Assembly (NCBI GenBank): GCA_046765875.1
Contig: JBKPSJ010000037.1
Location: 1 to 24,588, forward strand
Origin: DASRHY01 sp046765875
GTDB lineage: Bacteria > Actinomycetota > Actinomycetes > Propionibacteriales > Kribbellaceae
Length of the DNA: 24,588 nt
Direction of reading: 5' to 3'
Position 1 is the stretch's first letter. The number at the start of each line of letters is the position of its first letter. The notes under the pieces are model-generated. The model did no database searches, was not told where the DNA came from, and was given only the letters and a program-made list of their open reading frames with translations. Below, piece after piece: positions 1 to 7,184 of the stretch. The translations under genes and the position numbers were made by a program.

Positions 1-16
1 TGTGTATAAGAGACAG
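1..16. other. Nextera transposase adapter remnant (artefact)
   Basis: The first 16 bases, TGTGTATAAGAGACAG, are the 3' part of the Tn5 mosaic end used in Illumina Nextera libraries. The inverse copy is found at the other end of the window. This is synthetic sequence joined to genomic DNA at about base 17. It is not a natural insertion-sequence end, and it makes the truncation of the adjacent dnaJ artificial. Confidence 0.97.
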
Positions 17-825
17 GTGCAGTGCAGATCGTCGCCGGACCGGGTGAAGAACTCGTGCGGCTCCACCTCAAGCTCGACGAACAGGTCGCCGGGCGGGCCG
101 CCGCCGGGGCCGACCTCGCCCTGACCGGACAGCTGGACCCGGATTCCGGTGTCCATCCCGGACGGGATCTTCACCGTCACCGTTCGGCGGGACCGGACCC
201 TGCCGTCTCCGGAGCACTCGATGCACGGGTTCGGGATGGTGGTGCCGTAGCCCCGGCAGTTCGGGCACGGCCGCATCGTGCGTACCTCACCGAGGAACGA
301 CCGCTGCGTGTGCGTCACCTCGCCGCGGCCGTGGCAGATCTCGCAGGTCACCGGCTTCGAGCCGGCGGCCGCACCCGACCCGTGACAGGTCAGGCAGACG
401 ATCGCGGTGTCGACCTTGATCTCCCGGGTGGTGCCGAACGCGGCCTCGGCCAGCGAGATCCGCAGCGGGATCAACGCGTCCTGACCGCGCCGGACCCGCG
501 GCCGCGGCCCGCGCGTGGTGGCGCCGGTCTGGCCGAAGAACGCGTCCATGATGTCGGTGAAGGTGAAGGCCTGCCCGAACCCGGCACCCCCCGGACCGGC
601 GCCGCCGCCGGTTGCCAGCGGGTCTCCGCCGAGGTCGTAGATCTGCCGCTTCTGCGGGTCACTCAGCACCTGGAAGGCACGGCCGATCTCCTTGAACCGC
701 TCGTGCGCGTCGTCGGAGTCGTTCACATCCGGGTGGTACTGCCGGGCCAGCTTGCGGTAGGCCTTCTTGATCTCCTCGGCGGAGGCGTCACGGCTCACGC
801 CGAGGATCTCGTAGTAGTCGCTCAT
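17..825 (-). CDS. dnaJ: Chaperone protein DnaJ (3'-truncated by contig end)
   Basis: Hsp40 co-chaperone that delivers unfolded clients to DnaK and stimulates its ATPase in the cytoplasm. The first 269 residues are visible: a J domain with the HPD motif at residues 31-33, a short Gly/Phe-rich linker (about 72-100), then four CxxCxGxG zinc repeats at C144/C147, C161/C164, C187/C190 and C201/C204, followed by the start of the C-terminal substrate-binding domain. The family is about 370-390 residues long, so roughly 100-120 residues are missing where the adapter begins. The ATG at 825 has an AGGGAG ribosome site and lies 7 bp after the hrcA stop. The pair is therefore one operon and is expected to be under HrcA/CIRCE control. 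The linkage to hrcA suggests the paralogue often called dnaJ2 in actinobacteria and not the one beside dnaK; that is inference. Confidence 0.97.
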
Positions 826-832
826 ACTCCCT

Positions 833-1852
833 CTATGACTCAGCCATGATCTGGCTGACGTAACGGGCGACCGCGCGCACGGCGCCCATCGTGCTCGGGT
901 AGTCCATATGGGTCGGCCCGACGATGCCGAGCGTGGCCAGCGACTCGGTCATCGAGCCGTAGCCGCTGGACACCACCGATGTCGTGGCCAGTTCCTCGTA
1001 CGGGTTCTCGTGTCCGATCCGGACGGTCAACCTCTGCGGGTGCGTGGCCTCGCCCAGCAGCCGCAGCAGGATGACGTGCTCCTCCAGCGCCTCCAGCACC
1101 GGCTTGACGTCGCGCTCGAAGTCGTCGCCGTACCGGGTCAGGTTCGCCGCGCCGCCGACCGCGATCCGCTGCTCGCCTTCCTCGGCGAACGTCTCCAGCA
1201 GTGCCGAGACGACACCCGCGACCAGCGGCCGGTCGAACGGCTCGAAGACGTCCGGCAGGCTGGCCAAAGCGGTGGCCGCGTCGGTGAGCCGCTGACCTGC
1301 CAACGCGCCGTTCAGCCGTGCCCGCAGGTCCGCGACCAGGTGGTCGGCGACGTCGTCGCCGGACTCGACGATCCGCTGCTCGATCCGGCCGGTGCTCGTG
1401 ATCAGCACCAGCAGCATCCGCCGCGGCGACATCGTCACGACCTCGATATGCCGGACCGTCGACCGGGTCAGCGACGGGTACTGCACGATCGCCACCTGCC
1501 GGGTGATCTGCGCGAGCAGCCGGACGGTGCGGCGTACCACGTCGTCGAGGTCGACCGCGCCGGCCAGGAAGGTGGAGATCGCCCGCCGCTCGGCCTGGCT
1601 GAGCGCCTTGACCGTGCTCAGCTTGTCGACGAACAGCCGGTAGCCGGCGTCGGTCGGGATCCGGCCGGCGCTGGTGTGCGGCTGGGTGATGTACCCCTCC
1701 TCCTCCAGCGCGGCCATGTCGTTTCGCACCGTGGCCGGCGAGACTCCGAGGTTGTGCCGGTCCACCAATGCCTTCGAACCGACCGGCTCATGCGTGGCCA
1801 CGTAGTCCTCGACGATGGCGCGCAGCACGTCGAGCTTGCGGTCGTCGAGCAT
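833..1852 (-). CDS. hrcA: Heat-inducible transcription repressor HrcA
   Basis: Repressor of class I heat-shock genes that binds the CIRCE operator and is kept active by GroEL (family knowledge). The protein is 339 residues, normal for the family. The N-terminal winged helix includes SPATVRNDMAALE (38-50) and the HrcA signature HTSAGRIPTDAGYR (59-72); the rest matches the GAF-like and dimerisation regions. An open frame continues far upstream, but the ATG at 1852 is chosen because family homology begins there and AGGGTGG precedes it by a few bases. A perfect CIRCE lies 46 bp upstream, so autoregulation is expected. It is co-transcribed with dnaJ, 7 bp downstream. Confidence 0.97.
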   Translation of the reverse strand: MLDDRKLDVLRAIVEDYVATHEPVGSKALVDRHNLGVSPATVRNDMAALEEEGYITQPHTSAGRIPTDAGYRLFVDKLSTVKALSQAERRAISTFLAGAVDLDDVVRRTVRLLAQITRQVAIVQYPSLTRSTVRHIEVVTMSPRRMLLVLITSTGRIEQRIVESGDDVADHLVADLRARLNGALAGQRLTDAATALASLPDVFEPFDRPLVAGVVSALLETFAEEGEQRIAVGGAANLTRYGDDFERDVKPVLEALEEHVILLRLLGEATHPQRLTVRIGHENPYEELATTSVVSSGYGSMTESLATLGIVGPTHMDYPSTMGAVRAVARYVSQIMAES

Positions 1853-1898
1853 TCGCCACCCTCTCTCCGCTACGGCGCAGATACAGCGCTGTGCCGCC

Positions 1899-1925
1899 CT
1901 GGCACTCTTTCGGACCGAGTGCCAG
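1899..1925. promoter_or_regulatory. CIRCE operator of hrcA-dnaJ
   Basis: CTGGCACTC, a 9-bp spacer, then GAGTGCCAG: both 9-bp arms pair perfectly, in the 9-9-9 CIRCE layout (consensus TTAGCACTC-N9-GAGTGCTAA). On the minus strand a possible -10 hexamer, TAGACT (1924-1929), abuts and overlaps the operator by two bases. Bound HrcA would therefore cover the transcription start. It lies between hrcA and the divergent hydrolase gene at 2150, so an effect on that gene is possible but unproven. Confidence 0.95.
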
Positions 1926-2136
1926 TCTACCCAGGCGGGCCGACTCGACTCGCCCACAGCAGGCCACCCTCGATGATCGTGCGCACCTGCGGCAGGTCCA
2001 GATCGGCGAGGCTGTGCCCGGCCGTGCAGACTAAGGCGCCCTAGCCCCGCTGCCGTGTCCACACCGCGCGGGCGTCGTGTCCAGGCGCTCGCGCTGCTCG
2101 CGGGTGATCTCGCCCATCGCCCGCATGCATCGACCC

Positions 2137-2142
2137 TATCCT
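2137..2142 (+). promoter_or_regulatory. Possible -10 element for a leaderless transcript
   Basis: TATCCT ends 7 nt before the ATG at 2150. The only purine-rich motif, GGAG, sits 2 nt from the ATG, too close to act as a normal ribosome site. A TAnnnT box at this distance is typical of actinobacterial leaderless promoters. No clear -35 is visible. Confidence 0.4.
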
Positions 2143-2149
2143 CGGAGCC

Positions 2150-3004
2150 ATGGGCTGGACCGAGATCGGCGATCGGTGCTGGGTGGGCCGCTACCCCGAG
2201 TGGGACGTCAACGTCGGCGTCGTCGCGGGTACCGACGGCGTACTGGTCATCGACACCCGCGGCACCTTCCGGCAGGGCTCGGAGCTGCTCGACGACGTAC
2301 GCCGGCTCGACCCGCGGCCGGTCACCGTGGTGGTCAACACGCACCTGCACTTCGACCACACCTTCGGCAACAAGGCGTTCGCCGACACCGGTAGCAGGAT
2401 CCACGCGCACGAGAACGCGGTGGCCGGGATGCTCGAGGACGCGGAGCGGATCAAGCAACTGTGCCGCGAGGGTGGCCCTGACGGCGTGCTCACCTCGGAC
2501 GTGCTGCGCGACGTCGTCGACACCCCGGTGGTGCCTGCCACCGAAACGTTCGCGGTGGCCCGGGTGATGGACCTCGGCGACCGCCGGGTGGAAATGTTGC
2601 ACCTCGGCGACGGCCACACCGACGGCGACATCGTGGCGGTCGTCCCCGACACCGACGTCGTGTACGCCGGGGACATGATCGAGGAGTCGGCCCACCCCTC
2701 GTACGGCAACGACTCCTTCCCGCTGGCCTGGCCGGACACCGCCGACCGGTTGTTCGGCCTGCTCGGAGACAGAACCCGGGTAGTGCCGGGGCACGGCACT
2801 GTCGTGGACAGGGCATTCGTCGACGCCCAGAAGGCCGAACTCGGTACGGTCGCCAACACGATCTCGGGGCTGCACCACAACGGCGTACCGCTCGACGATG
2901 CGCTCAAGCACGCCGAGGACTGGCCCTACCCGGTCGAGGATCTCGGCCACGCCATCCGCCGCGGCTACGCCCAACTCGGACCTCGTTCACTTCCGATCGT
3001 CTGA
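2150..3004 (+). CDS. MBL-fold metallo-hydrolase
   Basis: A 284-residue single-domain metallo-beta-lactamase-fold protein, probably a cytoplasmic dinuclear zinc hydrolase. The metal ligands are all visible: HLHFDH at residues 65-70 (H65, H67, D69, H70), H156 in LGDGHTDGD, D175 in YAGDMIEES, and H215 in VPGHG. The end of the protein is alpha-helical and has no extra domain. The substrate cannot be told from sequence; the overall plan resembles the many family members annotated as beta-lactamase-like or lactonase-like hydrolases. No signal peptide is seen, so a secreted beta-lactamase role is unlikely. It is divergent from hrcA, and the DUF3097 gene follows on the same strand after about 196 bp. 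The start follows a leaderless-type -10 box. Confidence 0.9.
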   Translation: MGWTEIGDRCWVGRYPEWDVNVGVVAGTDGVLVIDTRGTFRQGSELLDDVRRLDPRPVTVVVNTHLHFDHTFGNKAFADTGSRIHAHENAVAGMLEDAERIKQLCREGGPDGVLTSDVLRDVVDTPVVPATETFAVARVMDLGDRRVEMLHLGDGHTDGDIVAVVPDTDVVYAGDMIEESAHPSYGNDSFPLAWPDTADRLFGLLGDRTRVVPGHGTVVDRAFVDAQKAELGTVANTISGLHHNGVPLDDALKHAEDWPYPVEDLGHAIRRGYAQLGPRSLPIV

Positions 3005-3100
3005 TCTCGGTCATCCGTTGACGTGGTGTCGTCAATCCCCGACGCCGTATGGGTGGTGTGTCATGACCCAGCTCTACCTCGGACTGGCCGCTGCGTCTCC

Positions 3101-3129
3101 GGCTCGTCGCCCCGAACCAGCGGCGAGCC
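3101..3129 (+). terminator. Possible terminator hairpin after the hydrolase gene
   Basis: GGCTCGTCGC and GCGGCGAGCC form a 10-bp RNA stem (one G-U pair) around a 9-nt loop, about 97 nt after the hydrolase stop. There is no T-tract, which is common in high-GC genomes. A smaller palindrome, TTGACG-N6-CGTCAA, lies at 3018-3035 just after the stop and might be a protein site. Nothing coding was found in 3005-3200. Confidence 0.35.
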
Positions 3130-3188
3130 CTGCGGGCTGAACCGTCCAACACGCGTACGGGATGCCGGACCCGGTCGGCTGCGCTCGT

Positions 3189-3194
3189 TAACGT
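3189..3194 (+). promoter_or_regulatory. Possible -10 element for a leaderless transcript (DUF3097)
   Basis: TAACGT lies 6 nt before the GTG start at 3201, and no Shine-Dalgarno sequence is present between them. This is compatible with transcription starting at or next to the start codon. No good -35 is visible. Confidence 0.35.
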
Positions 3195-3200
3195 TGACCG

Positions 3201-4037
3201 GTGAGCGATCGCTACGGGTCCGACGTTCTGGCCGGTGACTGGAGGCGGCCGAAGAACGGCCGCACAGTCGACATGGAGGTCTCGTACGGCCTGGTGGTCG
3301 AGGAGCCCACGTCCGGCTTCGTCGGCGCCGTGGTGCGCTGGGAACACGGCGTCGTCGATCTCGAGGACCGGCTCGGGAAGATCCGCAGCTATCCGCTCGG
3401 GCCCGGGTTCTGGTACAAGGGCAAGCCGGTGGCACTCAGGGCACCGGCTCGTTCCGCTCCGGCCAAGCCCACCCGCACGGCGTCGGGCTCCGTGGCAGTC
3501 GATGCCGTCAAGGCACGCGTTGCCCGAGCGGGCCGGATCTACGTCGAGGGTCGTCACGACGCGGAACTGGTCGAGAAGGTCTGGGGTGACGACCTTCGGA
3601 TCGAGGGCGTCGTGGTCGAGTACCTCGAAGGGGTCGACGACCTGCCGTCGATCGTGGACACGTTCGACCCGGATCCCGGGCGACGGCTCGGTGTTCTGGT
3701 CGATCATCTGGTGCCGGGGTCGAAGGAGTCGAAGATCGCGGCATCGGTCACCGGCGACCATGTGCTCGTCGTCGGGCATCCGTTCATCGACATCTGGGAG
3801 GCGGTCAAGCCCTCTTCGGTCGGTATCGCTGCCTGGCCGCGGATCCCGCACGGCAGGCCGTGGAAGGAGGGCGTCCTCGACACCTTCGGCTGGCCGTCTT
3901 CCTCGCAGGCCGATGTCGCCGCGGCCTGGCGGCACATCCTTTCAAAGGTCCGCTCATACGCCGATCTGGAGCCGGCCCTACTCGGCCGGGTCGAGGAACT
4001 GATCGACTTCGTGACCGCGGACTCAGGCATGCTCTAG
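3201..4037 (+). CDS. DUF3097 domain-containing protein
   Basis: A 278-residue protein of the actinobacterial DUF3097 family, recognised from the N-terminal RYGSDVLAGDW segment and the overall pattern. Function is unknown. The middle contains RIYVEGRHDAELVEKVWG (113-129, acidic E116) and later VLVDHLVPGSKES (165-177, D168). This spacing resembles a Toprim-like fold, in which acidic residues hold magnesium for nucleic-acid chemistry; that link is inference and the residues are not proven catalytic. About residues 1-75 look like a beta-rich N-terminal domain, followed by a Pro/Ala/Thr-rich linker (80-97). The GTG start fits the family N-terminus and has no ribosome site. The gene converges on the LacI-type gene and their stop codons share CTAG. 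Confidence 0.85.
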   Translation: MSDRYGSDVLAGDWRRPKNGRTVDMEVSYGLVVEEPTSGFVGAVVRWEHGVVDLEDRLGKIRSYPLGPGFWYKGKPVALRAPARSAPAKPTRTASGSVAVDAVKARVARAGRIYVEGRHDAELVEKVWGDDLRIEGVVVEYLEGVDDLPSIVDTFDPDPGRRLGVLVDHLVPGSKESKIAASVTGDHVLVVGHPFIDIWEAVKPSSVGIAAWPRIPHGRPWKEGVLDTFGWPSSSQADVAAAWRHILSKVRSYADLEPALLGRVEELIDFVTADSGML

Positions 4038-5050
4038 GCGGACTCGCGGATCACCAGTTCGGTCGGGAACACCTCGGGCTCGAAGTGGGTCTCGCCGGCG
4101 ATCTTGGCGAGCACGATCTCGGCCAGCCGGCGGCCGAGTTGCTCGACCGGCTGCCGGACCGTTGTCAGCCGCGGCACCGTCATCGTCGCGAGCACCGAGT
4201 CGTCGTACCCGACCACCGCGACGTCGTCCGGCACCCGGCGGCCGGACTGGCCGAGCACCCGCAGCACCTCGGTCGCCATCAGGTCGGAGGCGACGAAGAT
4301 CCCGTCCAGGTCGGGGTGCCGCTCCAGTAGTTCGCGGGCGGCCCGCTCGCCACCGTCGGCTGTGAAGGCCCCATCCGCCACCGCGTCAGCCGGCAGCCCC
4401 GCCGCCTCCAGCGTGAGCTTGAATCCGGTGAGCCGGTCGACCGCGGCGGTCATGTCCTGCGGACCGGTCACGGTGCCGAGCCGGCGTCGCCCGGTGCTCA
4501 GCATGTACTCCACCGCCGTGCGTGCACCGGCCACGTTGTCCACGTCGACGGTCGCCACCGGTACGTCGACACCGAGCGGCCGGGCGCTGAACACGATCGG
4601 CAGCGGCAACTGGACCAGTTCCTGCAACACGTTGTCGCGGCCGTGGTGGCTGATCACGATCGCGCCGTCGACGTGACCGCCGCGCAGGTACCGCAGCAGC
4701 CGCTGGTCGTCGCCCTCTGCGGGTTCGATCAGCAGCACCAATTGCGAGGGCGTCGGCGCCAGCGTCTTGCTGACCCCGTGCAGCATCCGGGCGAAGAAGG
4801 GGTCGGAGAACACCCGGTTGTCCGGCTCCGGCACCACCAGCGCGACCGAGTCGGTCCGGCGGGTTACCAGCGCCCGGGCGGCACGGTTCGGGACGTACCC
4901 GAGCTCAGCGATCGCCGCGTTTACTGCGGCAACGGTCTCTGGCAGCACCTTCGGCGATCCGTTGACCACCCGCGATACCGTCGCGCGGGATACCCCGGCC
5001 ACGGCCGCCACCTCTTCCAGGGTGGGCGAGCCGGAATTGTTCCCAGTCAC
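4034..5050 (-). CDS. LacI-family transcriptional regulator
   Basis: A sugar-responsive type repressor of 338 residues. The N-terminal helix-turn-helix is LEEVAAVAGVSRATVSRVVN (11-30), followed by the hinge GYVPNRAARALVTRRT (51-66) that reads the operator minor groove, then a periplasmic-binding-protein-like effector domain to the end (GIFVASDLMA, VAVVGYDDS). The frame is open to a GTG at 5122, but the GTG at 5050 is preferred: GGGAGG lies 7 nt upstream and family homology starts just after it. The neighbouring GTG at 5053 is equally in frame. No sugar-uptake or catabolic genes are adjacent, so the regulon and ligand are unknown. The stop overlaps that of the convergent DUF3097 gene by two bases. 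Confidence 0.92.
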   Translation of the reverse strand: MTGNNSGSPTLEEVAAVAGVSRATVSRVVNGSPKVLPETVAAVNAAIAELGYVPNRAARALVTRRTDSVALVVPEPDNRVFSDPFFARMLHGVSKTLAPTPSQLVLLIEPAEGDDQRLLRYLRGGHVDGAIVISHHGRDNVLQELVQLPLPIVFSARPLGVDVPVATVDVDNVAGARTAVEYMLSTGRRRLGTVTGPQDMTAAVDRLTGFKLTLEAAGLPADAVADGAFTADGGERAARELLERHPDLDGIFVASDLMATEVLRVLGQSGRRVPDDVAVVGYDDSVLATMTVPRLTTVRQPVEQLGRRLAEIVLAKIAGETHFEPEVFPTELVIRESA

Positions 5051-5151
5051 CACCGTGCCTCCCGGACGGTCATGAACGTCGCTCGCTCCTTGAATATCAC
5101 CTCGCCCGCCCTCCGCGCCCACTCCAGCCTCGCCCGAGGTTCCGAAAGGCC

Positions 5152-5580
5152 TCAGGACCGCACACCCCGACTGTCCGGCAGCTCGTAGACCTCACCGCCT
5201 TCGCCGCGCATGACTGCGACGAGTGCCGGATCGGCGGTGGCCAGCGGCAGCTTCTCGCTCAGTGCAGTCGCCGCGGCCACGCAGTCCGCCATACTCACCT
5301 CGCGCTTGTTCCGGTTGTAGTACCGCGCCCGCAGGTGACCCGCGTGGAGCCCGAGGTCGTCGGTGAGCGGAACGATCCGTAGTCCACCGCGCTCCATGAC
5401 GATCAGGGCAGTCTCCACGTCCTCGGCGGTGCGACCGGCGACCCGCACCATGCGGTCGACGATCTCCGCCACGTTCAGAGCCGTGATCACGCTCGGGCCG
5501 GTAACCAACGGCTCGATCGCGTCGGCCGCCGGCTCGTCCTTCAGATATGCGATCACGGCAGAGGCATCGAGAACCGTCAC
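5152..5580 (-). CDS. PIN-domain toxin, VapC type
   Basis: A predicted magnesium-dependent ribonuclease toxin of 142 residues, a typical VapC length. The PIN acidic residues are visible: D5 in VLDASAVIAYL, E39 in NVAEIVDR, D99 in SMADCVAAATA and D117 in LATADPAL, so the active site looks complete. The start is the GTG at 5580, whose GTGA overlaps the antitoxin stop TGA (5577-5579), with a strong GAGGAGG site inside the end of the antitoxin gene. An upstream ATG at 5628 would add 16 residues without family support. Translation is therefore coupled to the antitoxin. RNA target unknown; VapC enzymes elsewhere cut tRNA or 23S rRNA. Confidence 0.9.
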   Translation of the reverse strand: MTVLDASAVIAYLKDEPAADAIEPLVTGPSVITALNVAEIVDRMVRVAGRTAEDVETALIVMERGGLRIVPLTDDLGLHAGHLRARYYNRNKREVSMADCVAAATALSEKLPLATADPALVAVMRGEGGEVYELPDSRGVRS

Positions 5581-5879
5581 TTTCGGTCCTCCTCTGGGTC
5601 TTCGGTCGGCCATCCCATCGCCCGCCACTGTCGTTCTTCAGCCTCGGTCTCCTCCCGGCGGAACGCCGCGCGCATCTCATCGGTCGTCGGGCCCGGCCCG
5701 GCGTATTTCCCGCGAAGCGAGCGGATCGGGTCTTCGGGCATCGGCACGATCACGGCGTGGTCGCCCTTGTCGATGAACAGCACCGACTTCGCATCCCAGC
5801 GCCGGCGCAGCTCGGCCGGCAAGGACACCTGTCCGTTCTTGGTCACCTTCGACTCTGTTGACAACACATCTAGCATCAT
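5577..5879 (-). CDS. AbrB/MazE-type antitoxin (VapB-like)
   Basis: A 100-residue antitoxin partner. Residues about 6-50 form a SpoVT/AbrB swapped-hairpin DNA-binding domain (STESKVTKNGQVSLPAELRR, then VLFIDKGDHAVIVPMPED). The acidic, helical C-terminal half (EMRAAFRREETEAEERQWRAMGW) would wrap the toxin. Two consecutive ATG codons (5879 and 5876) can start it; the sequence before them carries no strong ribosome site, and they lie in the 10-bp palindrome ATCATATGAT (5875-5884). The gene precedes and overlaps the toxin, the usual arrangement that keeps antitoxin in excess. A perfect 9-bp inverted repeat just upstream is a likely autoregulatory operator. Confidence 0.88.
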   Translation of the reverse strand: MMLDVLSTESKVTKNGQVSLPAELRRRWDAKSVLFIDKGDHAVIVPMPEDPIRSLRGKYAGPGPTTDEMRAAFRREETEAEERQWRAMGWPTEDPEEDRK

Positions 5880-5893
5880 ATGATCACGCCATT

Positions 5894-5926
5894 CGTTGTA
5901 TGAAGTCCGAACACATACAACGTATG
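5894..5926. promoter_or_regulatory. Inverted-repeat operator upstream of the toxin-antitoxin pair
   Basis: CGTTGTATG and CATACAACG (5894-5902 and 5914-5922) are perfect 9-bp inverted arms around 11 bp, with arm centres about 20 bp apart, two helical turns. A third GTATG half-site at 5922-5926 makes a second small palindrome, CATAC-AAC-GTATG (5914-5926). The block is 15 bp upstream of the antitoxin start, where AbrB-type antitoxin-toxin complexes normally bind. Binding is inferred. Confidence 0.7.
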
Positions 5927-5963
5927 GCGATTCCGCAGCAGATCGCCGTCATCCACAGAGGAA

Positions 5964-7175
5964 TCAGGGCAGAAGGTCGCGGACGACAGCGTCGGCCAGC
6001 AGGCGGCCGGTACGGGTCAGCACCAGCCGGCCGGACGCGGACACCGCCAGGCCTCGATCCACTGCATCCTTTGCCGCCACCAGCCCGCCCTCGTCCAGAA
6101 CATCAAGAGGCAGACCGGAGCCCAGTCGGATCTCCAGCAACACCCGCTCCACGCGCCGGGTCTCGTCGTCGAGCACCTCCCGCGCATGCGCCGGGCTGAC
6201 GCCTTCGGCGAGCCGCCCCGCGTACGCGGCAGGGTGCTTGACGTTCCACCACCGGACCCCGCCGACGTGGCTGTGCGCGCCCGGCCCGAGTCCCCACCAG
6301 GTGTCGCCGCGCCAGTAGATCTCGTTGTGCCGGCACCGCGCCGCCTCCGATGCCGCCCAGTTCGACACCTCGTACCACTCCAGCCCGGCCGAACCCAGCA
6401 GTTCGTCGGCCAGCACGTACTTGTCGGCCAGATCGTCGTCGTCCGGCATCGGCAGTTCGCCACGGCGGATCCGGCGCGCCAATTGCGTACCGTCCTCCAC
6501 GATCAACGCGTAGGCACTGATGTGGTCGGGCTCGGCGGACAATGCCTGCTCGATCGACATCCGCCAGTCGTCGAGGGACTCCCCCGGCGTGCCGTAGATC
6601 AGGTCCAGATTGACGTGCTCGAATCCCGCCGCACGAGCCTCGGCGACAGCCTCGAGTGCCCGCCCCGGCGTGTGCTGCCTGTCCAGTACTGCCAACACAT
6701 GAGGCGCGGCACTCTGCATCCCGAACGAGATCCGGGTGAAGCCGGCCGACCGCAGCGCCGCCAGCGAGCCCGGATCGACCGACTCGGGGTTCGCCTCGGT
6801 CGTCACCTCCGCATCCGCCGCCAGCCCGAATCGATCCCGTACGCCGGCCAGCATCGCGGCCAGATCCGCGGCCGGCAGCAGCGTCGGCGTACCACCGCCG
6901 AAGAACACGGTGTCGACCGGACGGTCCAGACCGGCGAGCACCCGGCGGGCCAGATCGATCTCGCCGAGCGCGGTCCGCGCGTATGTCGCCTGTGAGGCAC
7001 CGCCGCCCAACTCGACGGCCGTGTACGTGTTGAAGTCGCAATACCCGCATCGCGTCGCGCAGTACGGCACGTGCAGGTAGAACCCGAATGGCCGGCCCAC
7101 CGCCTCCTCGACCGCGCGAGCCGGCAACGACCCGTCGGCAGGCGGGGTTTGTCCGTCCGGAAGGGTGGATGGCAC
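5964..7175 (-). CDS. hemW: Radical SAM heme chaperone HemW
   Basis: A 403-residue member of the HemW/HemN-like family, formerly annotated as coproporphyrinogen III oxidase. HemW proteins bind heme and pass it to respiratory enzymes; many lack true oxidase activity (family knowledge). The radical SAM cluster motif CATRCGYC is at residues 39-46 (C39, C43, C46), followed by the SAM-binding FFGGGTPT (91-98). The conserved HHxxYW-like region appears as CRHNEIYWRGDTWWGLGPGAHS, and a winged-helix tail closes the protein. The extra HemN N-terminal cysteine motif is not seen. The ATG at 7175 follows AAGGG and is 9 bp after the acyl-CoA ligase stop, so the two are probably co-transcribed. Family length is about 380-410. 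Confidence 0.93.
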   Translation of the reverse strand: MPSTLPDGQTPPADGSLPARAVEEAVGRPFGFYLHVPYCATRCGYCDFNTYTAVELGGGASQATYARTALGEIDLARRVLAGLDRPVDTVFFGGGTPTLLPAADLAAMLAGVRDRFGLAADAEVTTEANPESVDPGSLAALRSAGFTRISFGMQSAAPHVLAVLDRQHTPGRALEAVAEARAAGFEHVNLDLIYGTPGESLDDWRMSIEQALSAEPDHISAYALIVEDGTQLARRIRRGELPMPDDDDLADKYVLADELLGSAGLEWYEVSNWAASEAARCRHNEIYWRGDTWWGLGPGAHSHVGGVRWWNVKHPAAYAGRLAEGVSPAHAREVLDDETRRVERVLLEIRLGSGLPLDVLDEGGLVAAKDAVDRGLAVSASGRLVLTRTGRLLADAVVRDLLP

Positions 7176-7184
7176 CCTTCGAGG

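Noticed and set aside
1935..2128. Short minus-strand frames between the hydrolase and hrcA (one starting MRAMGEITREQRERLD, one ending RTIIEGGLLWASRVGPPG).
   Set aside because: They are 30-35 residues each, in different frames, with stops between them and no recognisable family. A decayed gene is possible but unsupported.
833..2974. A 713-residue minus-strand open frame starting at 2974.
   Set aside because: Only the part from 1852 matches HrcA. The rest is antisense to the intact metallo-hydrolase at 2150-3004.
2150..3004. The MBL-fold protein as a secreted metallo-beta-lactamase resistance enzyme.
   Set aside because: No signal peptide, and the fold is shared by many housekeeping hydrolases; nothing points to beta-lactams.
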